Source: Deltaproteobacteria bacterium
GTDB lineage: Bacteria; Myxococcota_A; UBA9042; PHBI01
DNA length: 64,000 nucleotides
Direction of reading: 5' to 3'
Assembly: GCA_011526585.1 (NCBI GenBank)
Contig: WYBB01000141.1
Span: 1-64,000, forward strand
Position numbers and translations under genes: made by a program. Shown in pieces: positions 55,211 through 64,000 of the stretch; position 1 is the first letter of the stretch; each line of letters starts with the position of its first letter. The notes under the pieces were generated by a model. It worked only from the letters and a program-made list of their open reading frames with translations. It searched no databases and was not told where the DNA came from.

Positions 55211-56376
55211 CGCCGAGCGACGAGCTGAGCTGGTGTGAGGTCTCGCGGGCGGCGCTGGCGGCGAATGCGCGCGCGTTCAGAGCGCGGGCGCAGGGGGCGC
55301 TGCTCGGGATCGTCGTCAAGGCCGACGGGTACGGGCACGGGCTCGAGCTGGCGGCGCGTGCCTTCTTGGAAGGCGGAGCGGACTGGCTGATCGTCAACGC
55401 GCTGCACGAGGCGGAGGCGCTGAGGCGCGCCGGGATCGACGTGCCGCTGCACGTCGTCGGCAACGTGCCGGTCCAGCAGGCGACGCGCGCGGTGGCGGCG
55501 TGCGTGCGCATGGTGGTCTACGACGCCGACGTGGTGGAGGCGGTGGCGGCGGCGGCGCGCGCGGCGGGCCGGGTGGTGCCGCTGCACGTCAAGGTCGAGA
55601 CCGGCAATCACCGCCAGGGGTTGGAGCTCGGCGCGGCGCTGGCGCTGGGCCGGATGATCACGCGGCTCGGCGGCGTCGAGCTCGAGGGCATCGCGACGCA
55701 CTACGCGGACATCGAGGACACGACCGATCACCGCTTCGCGATGGCGCAGGTGGCGCGCTTCGAGGAGGCGGTGCGCGCGTTCCGCGCCGAGGGCATGCCG
55801 GTGCCCGTGACGAGCACCGCCAACTCGGCCGCGACGATCCTGTGGCCGAAGACGCACGGCGAGCTCGTGCGCGTCGGGATCGCGGCCTATGGCCTGTGGC
55901 CGTCGACCGAGACGTACGCGGCGGCGCTGGCGCTGCCGGCCGAGCGCGAAGGTCGGGGCGGCTTCGTGCCGGAGCTCAGGCCGGCGCTCGCGTGGCGTGC
56001 GCGCATCGTGCAGGTCAAGGAGGTGCGCCCGGGCGCCTGGATCGGCTACGGGCGCACCTATCGCGTCACCCACGACTCGCGCATCGCCATCGTGCCGGTC
56101 GGTTATCACGAGGGCTACGATCGGCGCCTGTCGAACCTCGCGCACATGCTGGTCGGGGGCGTGCGCGCGCCGGTGCGCGGGCGCGTGTGCATGAACATGA
56201 CGATGATCGACGTCACCGACATCCCCGGGGCGGGGGTCGGCTCGGTCGCGACGCTGCTCGGCGGAGATGGCGACGAGCGCGTCACGGCCGAGGACCTGGC
56301 GCGCTGGTGCGGCACGATCAACTACGAGATCGTCAGCCGCATCCACCCGGTGATCCCGCGGATCGCGGTGGCGTGA
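55207..56376 (+). CDS. alr: alanine racemase
   Basis: 389 residues starting at GTG 55207 inside GTGA. It is a fold-type III PLP enzyme with the PLP lysine Lys38 in VVKADGYGHG, 'VKVETGNHRQGL' in the barrel and the second catalytic base Tyr in GYGRTYRV (about 280), plus the C-terminal beta domain with 'PVRGRVCMNMTMIDVTD'. It interconverts L- and D-alanine for peptidoglycan. Normal length; cytoplasmic. Coupled to the UPF0262 gene upstream and convergent (six-base gap) with the lysozyme-like gene downstream. Confidence 0.95.
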   Translation: MTPSDELSWCEVSRAALAANARAFRARAQGALLGIVVKADGYGHGLELAARAFLEGGADWLIVNALHEAEALRRAGIDVPLHVVGNVPVQQATRAVAACVRMVVYDADVVEAVAAAARAAGRVVPLHVKVETGNHRQGLELGAALALGRMITRLGGVELEGIATHYADIEDTTDHRFAMAQVARFEEAVRAFRAEGMPVPVTSTANSAATILWPKTHGELVRVGIAAYGLWPSTETYAAALALPAEREGRGGFVPELRPALAWRARIVQVKEVRPGAWIGYGRTYRVTHDSRIAIVPVGYHEGYDRRLSNLAHMLVGGVRAPVRGRVCMNMTMIDVTDIPGAGVGSVATLLGGDGDERVTAEDLARWCGTINYEIVSRIHPVIPRIAVA

Positions 56377-56382
56377 GCGCGA

Positions 56383-57162
56383 TCAACGGGCGGCCGCGGC
56401 CGCTTCCTGCCGGCGCGCCAGGGCGCGCATGCGATCGAGCATCTGCCAGTGGCCCGAGCGCGAGTCGCAGCGAAAGCCGTAGCGCCGGACGTTCGAGGCG
56501 GCCGCCTCGCCGACGCGCAGGAGGTCGCGCTCGCGGCAACCCGAGACCTTGCGCGCCTTGTCCTCGGCCTTGAGCACCTGCGACCACCAGCAACCCGCGG
56601 CCCACAGGAGATCGTGCGGGGCCTGGCTCGTGCCGCGACAAGTGCCGTCCCAGACGTTCTGGTGGAGCTGGAAGCTGCCGGCGGCGAGCGCGACGCCCTC
56701 GCGCCAGTCCCCGAGGAATTGCTCGCCGTTGGAAGGGCGCGCCTTCATCGCGGTCTCCACGCACCAGGCCGCCACCAGGAGGCCACGCGCGTCGTCGGGC
56801 ACGCCGAGATCCGACTCGAGCCGGTAGAGCGCGAGCACCTGGAAGGGATCGGCCACCAGGCGCACCGGACCGCGCAGCCCTTCGCAGGCGGTCAGCGCCA
56901 GCTCGACGAAGGCGTGCTCGGCCTCCGTCGGAGGCGTCTGCAGGAGCACACCCATGCGGTCGGGCAGGATCGGCTCGACGCTCGCGAGCTGCGAGGCGTG
57001 GCACATCGGTCCCTGATCCCGCGCCAGCGCTTGGGGGCGCGCGATCTCGCCGATGATCGGCGGCGGTACGTCGGAGGAAGCCCGCGCGGCTCGATCGGAG
57101 AGCGCGGCCGATACCACGGCGACCACCATGGTGAGCGGCCACCAGAATCGATTTCCATTCAT
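56383..57162 (-). CDS. secreted lysozyme-like protein (tentative)
   Basis: 259 residues from ATG 57162; the longer frame upstream lacks a signal. A signal peptide (NGNRFWWPLTMVVAVVSAALS, cut near residue 27) is followed by a domain with conserved-looking cysteines. Around residues 135-185, 'AAWCVETAMKA' then 'ALAAGSFQLHQNVWDGTC' recalls the Glu plus G-x-x-QL layout of lytic transglycosylases and goose-type lysozymes. I regard this as a suggestion only; the catalytic role is unproven. Located between gpmI (upstream, same strand, 190-base gap) and alr (convergent). Confidence 0.72.
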   Translation of the reverse strand: MNGNRFWWPLTMVVAVVSAALSDRAARASSDVPPPIIGEIARPQALARDQGPMCHASQLASVEPILPDRMGVLLQTPPTEAEHAFVELALTACEGLRGPVRLVADPFQVLALYRLESDLGVPDDARGLLVAAWCVETAMKARPSNGEQFLGDWREGVALAAGSFQLHQNVWDGTCRGTSQAPHDLLWAAGCWWSQVLKAEDKARKVSGCRERDLLRVGEAAASNVRRYGFRCDSRSGHWQMLDRMRALARRQEAAAAAR

Positions 57163-57352
57163 AAACACTCGCTTGATTGTTTTTGGCACGCGGCGCCCGC
57201 GGGTCCGCGCAGCCGGGCCGACGCGTATGGATCGCGGCGCGCACGAGTTCAACCGGGAAGTGCATTCGCGCGCGGACGATTCGCCGCAACCTACCGAATA
57301 TCGGTGGCATGTGCGGTAACGCGCCGACGGGGCGCGCCGAGGCGGCCGAGGA

Positions 57353-59020
57353 TCAGCCCGCCGGCGCGACGAGCGACGGCAGATAGTCGTCGGGCGGCAT
57401 GCGTCCGAGCAGCGTCAGGCACGTGGCCGCCACGTTGGCGAGCCCGGAGGTCGCGTCGCCGCGCCAGCTCAGGCCTTCGGTGCCGGGGCCGACGATGGCG
57501 CATGGCACGCGGTTGGTGGTGTGGCTGGTGCGCGCCTTGTAGCGGCCATCGGGGGCGCGCAAGAGCTGGCCGGTCTTCTTGTCGCGCTCGATCATCTCCT
57601 CGCAATTGCCATGGTCGGCGAGGACCACCGCGACGCCGTCGCGCGCGGCGAGCCCGGCGAGGAGGCGACCCAGCGAGAGGTCGACCGCCTCCATGGCGAT
57701 GATCGCCGGCAGGAGCTGCCCGCTGTGACCGACCATGTCGCCGTTGGCGAGATTGACGCGGACGAAATGCGGGTCGAATTCGTCGATCGCGGCGAGGCAG
57801 GCGTCGACGATCTCGGCCGCCTTCATCCAGGGCCTCTCCGCAAAGTCTACGCGATCACTCGGGATTTCGATGTAGCGCTCGAGCGCGCGCGAGAACGGCT
57901 CGGAGTTGTTGCCGTTGAAGAAATAGGTGACGTGTCCGAACTTCTGCGTCTCGGAGATCGCCAATTGGCGGAGGCCCGAATGTGCCAGGTACTCGCCCAT
58001 CGTGCGGTCGATCGCCGGCGGCGTCACGAGGTAGCGAGCGGGCAGCTGTAGATCGCCGTCATATTGCATCATGCCGGCGTAGCGCACCGTCGGCGGGACG
58101 CCGCGCTCGAAGTGGGGGAAGGCGCCGGCGGGCGCCTCGAAGGCGCGGGTGATCTCGATGGCGCGATCGCCGCGGAAGTTGAAGAAGACCACCGCGTCGC
58201 CGTCGCGGATGCGGCCGACGGGCTCGCCGGCGGCGTCGGCGACGACGAACGGCGGCAGATATTGATCGATGAGGCCGGGGGTCTCGGCCCGAAAGGTCTC
58301 GACCGCCTGGGAGGCGCTGTGGAACGGGCGGGCCTCGCCGCGCACGTGGGCGAGCCAGCCGCGCTCGACGATGCGCCAGTCGGCCTCGTAGCGATCCATG
58401 GTGACGTGCATGCGCCCGCCGCCGCTGGCGACCTGCACGTCGAAGCCGCCGGCGCGCCAGGCGGCGATGCGCTGCTCGAGCGGGCCGAGGTAGTCGAGCG
58501 CGGAGGTCTCGCCGACGTCGCGGCCGTCGAGGAGGAGGTGCAGGCGCACGCGCGCGACGCCGTCCTGGCGCGCGCGCTCGATGAGGGCGTAGGCGTGGTC
58601 GACGTGGCTGTGCACGTTGCCGTCGGACCAGAGGCCGATGAGGTGGAGCGTGCCGGCGTTGTCTCGCGAGCCTTCGACGAGCCAGCGCCACGTCGGGCCG
58701 TCGAAGAGGCGCCCGGACGCGATCGCCTGGGACACGAGCTTGGCGCCCTGGTCGAAGATACGGCCGGCACCGAGCGCGTTGTGGCCGACCTCGGAGTTGC
58801 CGAGGTCGTCGTCGTTGGGCAGACCGACGGCGCGGCCGTGCGCGGCGAGCGAGCCGTACAGGCGCGAGGCGACGAGGCGATCGAGGACCGGGGTGCGCGC
58901 GAGGTGCCAGGCGTTGCCTTCATCGGGCGGGCCGAGGCCGACACCGTCGAGCACGATGAGCGCAACCGGACCGCGCGGAAGAGCGACGTGAGGGTGTGGC
59001 GACAGCGTGAGCTCAGACAT
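57353..59020 (-). CDS. gpmI: 2,3-bisphosphoglycerate-independent phosphoglycerate mutase
   Basis: 555 residues from ATG 59020. Alkaline-phosphatase-superfamily metal and catalytic motifs are present: VLDGVGLG (Asp25), the phosphoserine nucleophile Ser76 in GNSEVGHNALG, 'HLIGLWSDGNVHSH', 'FFNFRGDRAIE', 'NLANGDMVGHSG' and 'LADHGNCEEMIE'. It interconverts 3- and 2-phosphoglycerate in glycolysis and needs Mn2+. Length is slightly above the typical 510-520. No glycolytic neighbour; divergent from the PPC-domain lipoprotein. Confidence 0.96.
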   Translation of the reverse strand: MSELTLSPHPHVALPRGPVALIVLDGVGLGPPDEGNAWHLARTPVLDRLVASRLYGSLAAHGRAVGLPNDDDLGNSEVGHNALGAGRIFDQGAKLVSQAIASGRLFDGPTWRWLVEGSRDNAGTLHLIGLWSDGNVHSHVDHAYALIERARQDGVARVRLHLLLDGRDVGETSALDYLGPLEQRIAAWRAGGFDVQVASGGGRMHVTMDRYEADWRIVERGWLAHVRGEARPFHSASQAVETFRAETPGLIDQYLPPFVVADAAGEPVGRIRDGDAVVFFNFRGDRAIEITRAFEAPAGAFPHFERGVPPTVRYAGMMQYDGDLQLPARYLVTPPAIDRTMGEYLAHSGLRQLAISETQKFGHVTYFFNGNNSEPFSRALERYIEIPSDRVDFAERPWMKAAEIVDACLAAIDEFDPHFVRVNLANGDMVGHSGQLLPAIIAMEAVDLSLGRLLAGLAARDGVAVVLADHGNCEEMIERDKKTGQLLRAPDGRYKARTSHTTNRVPCAIVGPGTEGLSWRGDATSGLANVAATCLTLLGRMPPDDYLPSLVAPAG

Positions 59021-59076
59021 GGGCACGTCGCATCGGGCGGATGGAGGTCGACATCGGAAGGATGTATAGCACACGC

Positions 59077-60324
59077 ATGAGGCGATTCGGGAGGACCCAC
59101 CTTGCGCTCGTCGGGCTGGCCGCGCTGCTCGTCGGCGGCGCGTGCGCGGACGAGGCCGGGCACACGCGCGGCGTGATCGAGCGGCCGCACCCGGTGAGCG
59201 TGGCCGGCGGCGAGCGCCCGGTGGTGGTGCCGGACGTGGTCGAGGCGCCCGAGACGATCGAGGCGCCGGACGCGCCGGCGCCGGTCGACGCGAACGACGT
59301 GCTTGCGGAGGACACGGCGCCGACCGAGACCGGAGACACGCTGCTGGAGGCGGACGCGGCGCCGACCGGGCCGACCTTGCCGTTCGAGCACGTCGGCGAC
59401 ACGAGCGCGCTGGCCCACGGCGTGTGGGATCGCTATGCGTGCGCACCCGAGACCGACGAGTCCGGGCCGGAGGAGGTCTTCACCTTCGTGATCGAGCGCA
59501 TGGGGATCCTGCGGGCGCGGGTCGACGACGTCGGCGGCGACGGGATCGACGTCGACGTGCACCTGCTCGCCGGCGACGGGCCACAGAGCTGTGTGCGCCG
59601 CGACAACACCGCGCTGGCCTGGGTGGTCAGGCCGGGCGCGTGGACGGTGGTCGTCGACACCTGGGTCGGCGCGGACGGGGTGGCGCGCGTCGGACCGTAT
59701 CGCCTCGAGGTCGATCTGCTGCCGCTCGACGAGGGGAGCTGCGCGCTGGAGGACTTCGAGCAGCGCATGTTCTGGGGCGCGTGCACGGCGGGGCCGCCGC
59801 TGGTCGATTGCCGGGACGACGGCGCCACGCGCTGGCTGCGGGTGCCGTCGCTCGGGCCGGTGGTCGGCGAGGCGCACCTCGTCACCGTCGAGGAGCCGTT
59901 CGAGGGCAACGGCTGGCCGAGCGCCGCACGCGATCAGATCGAGCGCCACTACGCGATCTCACAGGCGGCGACCGGCTACGTGATGGAGCGCGACGAGCCC
60001 TGGGCGCCGGAGGGAGAAGGCGGGTCGCAGTGGGGCGGCGGCGCGACCGGGCAGAAGCTGCCGGTCCTCGACGAGGCCTGGTACGTCAACATGTACTGGC
60101 GCGATCGGCCGCCGCGCGGACGGCGCATGCTGGTGGTGGAGCCGTGGAGCGGGCGCGCGGTGGTGGCCGCCGGCGGGTGGGAGACCGGGCCGGGTTCGAA
60201 CACGGCGATCGGCGGCGCGGTCGAGGAGATCCATCATCACCTCGGGAGCCGCCACCGGCAGGACCTGGTGATGGGCTTCCTCGTCGATGACGCGCTGCCG
60301 CTCGGCCCGATCGGGTGCTGGTAG
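59077..60324 (+). CDS. lipoprotein with PPC-type domain
   Basis: 415 residues from ATG 59077 (an ATG at 59041 would put 12 residues before the signal). The signal ends VGGAC. An Ala/Pro/Glu/Asp/Thr spacer runs to about residue 100, then a bacterial pre-peptidase C-terminal-like beta sandwich (about 105-215; 'FTFVIERMGILRARVDDVGGDGIDVDVHLL' and 'WVVRPGAWTVVVDTWV'). The C-terminal ~190 residues have Cys, Trp and a His-rich stretch (EEIHHHLGSRHRQ) that may bind metal; the ending 'DDALPLGPIGCW' is compact. It could be a secreted hydrolase or binding protein, not further assignable. Confidence 0.78.
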   Translation: MRRFGRTHLALVGLAALLVGGACADEAGHTRGVIERPHPVSVAGGERPVVVPDVVEAPETIEAPDAPAPVDANDVLAEDTAPTETGDTLLEADAAPTGPTLPFEHVGDTSALAHGVWDRYACAPETDESGPEEVFTFVIERMGILRARVDDVGGDGIDVDVHLLAGDGPQSCVRRDNTALAWVVRPGAWTVVVDTWVGADGVARVGPYRLEVDLLPLDEGSCALEDFEQRMFWGACTAGPPLVDCRDDGATRWLRVPSLGPVVGEAHLVTVEEPFEGNGWPSAARDQIERHYAISQAATGYVMERDEPWAPEGEGGSQWGGGATGQKLPVLDEAWYVNMYWRDRPPRGRRMLVVEPWSGRAVVAAGGWETGPGSNTAIGGAVEEIHHHLGSRHRQDLVMGFLVDDALPLGPIGCW

Positions 60325-60346
60325 ATCCGCGCGAGCGAGCGATCGA

Positions 60347-61672
60347 TCAGCGCGCGCCGAGGCGCACGAGCACGCGCGAGCGCGGCGCAGGTGGCAGGCG
60401 GGCCTTGTCGAAGCTCCAGTCCTGCTCGGGGACCTGGACCTCGTAGCCGCGCAGGAGCTCGAGCACGAAGACCTTCGCCATGAGAGGCGCGAGCTCGTAG
60501 CCGACGCACTTGTGGGTGCGCGCGACGTCGCCGCTGCCCTGGGGCGCGAAGGCGCACGGGTGCTGGGCGTGCTCGCTCCTGGGCGGAGCGAAGCGCTCGG
60601 GATCGAAGGACGCGGGATCGCGATAGACCGAGGGCTCGTGATGCGAGCTCGACCAGCCCCAGAGGATCATCCACCCCTTCGGGATGCGGTGACCCTCGAA
60701 GGTGATCTCGGTCGCCGCCTTGCCGAAGACGATCGGCAGGACCGGCGTGTGACGCATGACCTCCATCATCGCGTGGGACATGAGCGGCGCCGCGTCGATG
60801 GCGGAGAAGCCCGCATCGGGTGGCAGCGCGAGCGCCTCGGCGCGCAGTTTCCCGAACAACTCCGGGCGCCGCCCGATCTCCTTGAAGACCGACACGAGCC
60901 AGCACCAGACGATGAAGCCGGCGATGACGACGTGGTGCAGCTCGCCCTTGGCCTCCTCGTCGGTGATGGCGCGCCCGTCGCGCGGCGAGCGCGCCGCGAG
61001 GATGCGGCCGAGGCCGTCGTCGCGCGGGGCGGCACGGTGTCGCTCGACCTCGGCGCCAAACGCCGCGAGCGCGCGCGCGAGCGCTTTTTTGGCGCGCGTG
61101 TAGGCGGTGCCCGGCAGCGGCACCGGCAGGGCGATCAGCCCGTCGATGATGCGCGGGTAGTCGGCGAGCAGCTGCTCGATCGTCGGCCCCTCGGAGACGT
61201 CGAGCATCAGATCGAGGATGGTCGCGAGGGTGAAGCGCTGCAGCTCGGGCAGCGCCTGCGTCTCGCCGCGCGCGGCGATGGCGGCCAGGGTGCGTCGGGC
61301 ATGCGCGCGGATCTTCGGCACGTAGCTCTCGAGGGCCTCGTGGCTGAAGGCCGAGAGCACGAAGTGCTTGCGCTCGCGGTGGGCCTCACCGTCGAGCGCG
61401 GGCAGGACCTCGCCGGCGAAGAGGGTCTGCACGTTCGGCGGCATGCCGCCGCGGCGGGCGACGCGCGTCTCGTCGTTGAAGAGCGCGGTCGCCTCCGGTC
61501 CGGAGATCACCGCCGCCTTCTTGCCGAGCAGGCTCGTGCGGAAGACCGGTCCGTGCTCGGCGACGCCGCGCTCGACGAAGCCGAGGCCGTCCTTGAGGAA
61601 GCGCAGGGTCTCGCCGATGATCGGTGGACCGCCGCGGCCCGGGGGCAGCGGCAAGGGATCGGCCTGGGACAT
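60347..61672 (-). CDS. cytochrome P450
   Basis: 441 residues from ATG 61672, preceded by a perfect AGGAGG. The P450 fold is shown by the K-helix ExxR (MEVMRHTP), the PERF-like 'DPERFAPPR' and the haem-thiolate loop 'FAPQGSGD...HKCVGYELA'. The loop is longer than the usual FxxGxxxCxG, having a QGSG plus insertion like fatty-acid peroxygenase (CYP152) and related families. The I-helix lacks the usual acid-Thr pair (here 'VVIAGFIVWCWLVS'), which fits a peroxygenase-like or altered oxygen-activation route. No ferredoxin or reductase gene adjoins it. No membrane anchor. Confidence 0.93.
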   Translation of the reverse strand: MSQADPLPLPPGRGGPPIIGETLRFLKDGLGFVERGVAEHGPVFRTSLLGKKAAVISGPEATALFNDETRVARRGGMPPNVQTLFAGEVLPALDGEAHRERKHFVLSAFSHEALESYVPKIRAHARRTLAAIAARGETQALPELQRFTLATILDLMLDVSEGPTIEQLLADYPRIIDGLIALPVPLPGTAYTRAKKALARALAAFGAEVERHRAAPRDDGLGRILAARSPRDGRAITDEEAKGELHHVVIAGFIVWCWLVSVFKEIGRRPELFGKLRAEALALPPDAGFSAIDAAPLMSHAMMEVMRHTPVLPIVFGKAATEITFEGHRIPKGWMILWGWSSSHHEPSVYRDPASFDPERFAPPRSEHAQHPCAFAPQGSGDVARTHKCVGYELAPLMAKVFVLELLRGYEVQVPEQDWSFDKARLPPAPRSRVLVRLGAR

Positions 61673-61754
61673 GCGACGCCTCCTGTTGAAAGGCTCATCC
61701 GCCGGGTGATCGTGCGCGGTGATGATCGCCCTACGCGCGCCCGCGCGCAACGGA

Positions 61755-63722
61755 TCACCGCGCGACGCAGGTCCCGGCGCTCGGCGGATCGGTGCAGGTC
61801 TCGACCCCGCACGGGCAGATGCGCGCGCCGTCACAGCGCTGCTGGGCGTCGCAGTCCTCGTCACCGTAGCAGCTCGCGCCCGGGGTCTGGGCCGGCACGC
61901 AGACCGAGGTGTGGTCGATCTTGCAGCCCGAGCGCTGGGCGGGGCTCAGGCAGCGCAGCCCCGGCTCGCACCCCTTGAAGGAGGTGCAGCACTCGCCGAG
62001 CCCGGCGCGATCGGCGCAGATCCCCGGCTGGTCCGGCACGGTGCAGGTCGTGTCGGCCGGGCAGATGCGAAGCCCCTCACAGTAGCGCCCGGCGCCGCAC
62101 TCGTCGTGCGTCCAGCAGCCGCCGTCGACGACGAGCTGGCACTGTCCGCCGCTCGTGCACGTCGACGCCGTCGTGCACGGCGACGCGAAACACTCGGGAT
62201 CGACCGCGCACACGTAGCCCTCGCCGCAGTCGAGGTTCGTCTGACAGTTGCTCGGCACCTCGCACTCGCCCTGGCGGTTGAAGTAGCACTTGCCGTTGCA
62301 GCCGCAGATCCACACGCGATAGCACGACAGGCCTGCCGGGCAATCCTCGACGTTCCAGCAGCGCTCTCCGAAGACCGCCTCGTTCAGGCAGACCGCGGAG
62401 CTCGACGGCGGACAGGTCAGCGAGCTGTCCTGGTTGCGACACTCGTAGCCGTCCTGGCACTCGTCGTGCGCATCGCAGCAGTCCCAGCGCTTGACCTTGT
62501 CGCGACACTCGCCCGCCCGGTTCGGCGGGTCGCAGCCCGCCGGGTCGCGGCAGACGACCTCGGCCCCGCACCTGAGCTCGGGCGCGCAGTCGCTCTTCTC
62601 CCAGCAGCCGACGTCGACGCGCTCGACGCACACGCCGGGCTGCGCGATCGGCTCGCCGTCCTCGCCGTAGGGGCAGTAGGCCTGGTCAGGCAGGATGCAG
62701 CGCATCGCCGTCGGGCACTCGGCGTCGCCGGCACACGGGATCATGCGCGTCTTGCACTGCCCGATGACGCTCTCGCTACAGCCATCCTCGTTGCAACCAC
62801 ACAGGCTCGCGCCCTCGCACATGCGCCCGAGCCCGCAGTGCCCGTCGACCCAGCACTCGTCCTTTTCGCGATCGGGCCGCGCGGCGCACTCGCCCTCGAC
62901 GCAGATCTCGCCGGCCGCGCAGTCACCATCGCCGGCGCAGCAGCTCTCGCCCGCCTCGCCGCAGCGCCCCGGCGTCGGCAGGACCGCGCACGCGCTCGTG
63001 TCACTCGCGCCCGGCGCGCACTCGCACAGGCGCTCGCCCAGGCAGGTCTCCGCCCCGCCGCACTCGGCGTCGCTCCAGCAGCGGCCCGCGCCCGCGCGCT
63101 CGACGCAGCGCCCGCCGCGGCACACCCCGTCGCCGCACTCGGCGTCGCTGCCGCAGCACACGCCCGGCAGCGCGCAGTAGCCCGCGACGTCGCTCCCTGC
63201 CGCGCCGCACGCCGCCGGAGCCGCGCCTTCACAGACCTCACCCGCGTCGCAGTGGCTGTCGCGCCAGCAGCCGTCGCCGGGCCTGGCGCGGCAGGTACCC
63301 TGGACGCAGAGCTCGCCGCCCGCGCAGTCGCCATCGCCGTTGCAGCAACCGCTCGGGTAGGCGCAGGTCCCGGCGACCGGCGTGCAATCGGTGCTGCCGC
63401 ACGCGCAGGAGGTCGCGCCCAGGCAGCGCTTGCCGTCCCTGCACTCGCCGTCGAAGTAGCACGCCTCGGCGCTGGTCTTCTTCGGCAGGCACGCGCCGCC
63501 GACGCACGCCTTGCTCGAGTCCGCGCAGGTCCCGACCGGGCAGCAGGCGATCGCGTTGGGATCGACCTCGGGGCTCGTGTCCTGGGCGGTGTCGCCGCCC
63601 GCGGTCTCGCGCGTGTCGGCGGGGGCCGCGTCGTTCGTCGAGTCCGCGCCGCGCTCGTCGCCCCCGCACGCGATCATCAGGACCGCCATTGGACCCACCA
63701 GTCTCTCACTCGCGCGCGCCAT
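61755..63722 (-). CDS. very Cys-rich secreted lipoprotein
   Basis: 655 residues from ATG 63722 (AGAGG upstream). The signal ends LMIAC, followed by an Asp/Thr/Ala spacer. From about residue 55 to the end the protein is a chain of short disulfide-type units, roughly every 30-35 residues, with patterns such as 'GDGDCAGGELCVQGTC', 'CWRDSHCDAGEVCEG', 'CCGSDAECGDGVCRGGRC' and 'CGAGRYCEGLRIC'. Cysteine makes up well over 10% of the sequence. Such chains are common in predicted surface proteins of Myxococcota; they are structural or binding modules with no known enzymatic role. Confidence 0.85.
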   Translation of the reverse strand: MARASERLVGPMAVLMIACGGDERGADSTNDAAPADTRETAGGDTAQDTSPEVDPNAIACCPVGTCADSSKACVGGACLPKKTSAEACYFDGECRDGKRCLGATSCACGSTDCTPVAGTCAYPSGCCNGDGDCAGGELCVQGTCRARPGDGCWRDSHCDAGEVCEGAAPAACGAAGSDVAGYCALPGVCCGSDAECGDGVCRGGRCVERAGAGRCWSDAECGGAETCLGERLCECAPGASDTSACAVLPTPGRCGEAGESCCAGDGDCAAGEICVEGECAARPDREKDECWVDGHCGLGRMCEGASLCGCNEDGCSESVIGQCKTRMIPCAGDAECPTAMRCILPDQAYCPYGEDGEPIAQPGVCVERVDVGCWEKSDCAPELRCGAEVVCRDPAGCDPPNRAGECRDKVKRWDCCDAHDECQDGYECRNQDSSLTCPPSSSAVCLNEAVFGERCWNVEDCPAGLSCYRVWICGCNGKCYFNRQGECEVPSNCQTNLDCGEGYVCAVDPECFASPCTTASTCTSGGQCQLVVDGGCWTHDECGAGRYCEGLRICPADTTCTVPDQPGICADRAGLGECCTSFKGCEPGLRCLSPAQRSGCKIDHTSVCVPAQTPGASCYGDEDCDAQQRCDGARICPCGVETCTDPPSAGTCVAR

Positions 63723-63822
63723 CGCAACCTCTTTGGGGCCGGCCACCAGCGGTGTCGATCGAGGGCTCGACCGACCTCGTCCGCGGGCCTGCGAACCCGA
63801 GCCTTCTAAAGGATAGCGCCGC

Positions 63823-64000
63823 TCAAGCCAACGGGCGTTTTGGAGTTCGAACCCGGAGCGCGCGGTCCGGCGCGCCCGGCAGCTGGCTCATCGCGACGAG
63901 CTGGGCGCTCTCGAGCGAGACGCCCATCACCGCGTCGACGGTCTGCACCTGGCCGACGCCGCCGATCGACTCGACGCGCTTGAGCCCCTCGGCGTCGAGC
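63823..64000 (-). CDS. 3' end of an unknown gene (cut by the right edge)
   Basis: The last 58 codons of a minus-strand gene are present, ending in TGA at 63823-63825. The peptide runs 'LKRVESIGGVGQVQTVDAVM' then 'GVSLESAQLVAMSQLPGAPD' and ends in a basic tail RVRTPKRPLA. The codon pattern (C/G in third positions) matches real genes here. The fragment is too short to assign; its stop is 100 bases before the Cys-rich lipoprotein on the same strand. Confidence 0.55.
   Translation of the reverse strand, partial: LDAEGLKRVESIGGVGQVQTVDAVMGVSLESAQLVAMSQLPGAPDRALRVRTPKRPLA

Overview
The window is about 70% GC, densely coded and has no rRNA, tRNA or CRISPR that I can see. Several gene habits together suggest a member of the Myxococcota (Polyangia/Sandaracinus-like). 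These are many secreted lipoproteins with Asp/Pro/Thr-rich spacers behind the lipid cysteine, Cys-rich 'counting' lipoproteins, a Hanks-type Ser/Thr kinase, an FHA-containing sigma54 activator, and GTGCCC hexanucleotide microsatellites. This placement is inference from style; there is no taxonomic marker gene here.

Layout. 1-5.3 kb: three secreted or unknown proteins, one with a peptidoglycan-binding-type domain. 5.4-11.5 kb (minus): a tightly coupled four-gene signalling operon (kinase, lipoprotein, membrane-anchored protein, FHA/AAA/Fis sigma54 activator). 11.6-13.3 kb: a lipoprotein overlapping a PH-like membrane protein. 13.3-14.7 kb: a gene-free stretch with UUCG hairpins and a perfect terminator, probably a long structured RNA. 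14.9-24.6 kb: penicillin-acylase-family lipoprotein, LtaS-like membrane phosphatase/sulfatase-superfamily enzyme, two more lipoproteins. 24.6-29.6 kb: a urate-degradation cluster: divergent puuD, then allantoicase, uraD, uraH and a DUF6986 aldolase. Together these carry urate to allantoin and allantoate to ureidoglycolate; allantoinase is not in the window. 29.6-35.8 kb: lipoprotein, DUF302 protein, MscS channel, aldehyde dehydrogenase, helical-repeat protein.

36.0-49.8 kb (minus) is the most unusual part: a double-AAA+ ATPase followed by an 11.3-kb gene for a 3757-residue protein. That protein has two HExxH cores of the DUF4157 ('eCIS core') type flanking an OmpA-like domain, then roughly thirty ~75-residue beta-type repeats and a hydrophobic helical C-terminus. 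AAA ATPases and DUF4157 proteins are hallmarks of extracellular contractile injection system loci, yet no tube, sheath or baseplate gene is present here. Immediately beyond lies an integron-type integrase whose 3' end runs into the antisense of a decayed FG-GAP gene.

51.2-64 kb is mostly housekeeping: SerA-like dehydrogenase, a second MscS, UPF0262 protein overlapping alanine racemase, a lysozyme-like secreted protein, cofactor-independent phosphoglycerate mutase, a PPC-domain lipoprotein, a cytochrome P450 with an unusual haem loop, a Cys-rich lipoprotein, and the 3' end of an unknown gene at the right edge.
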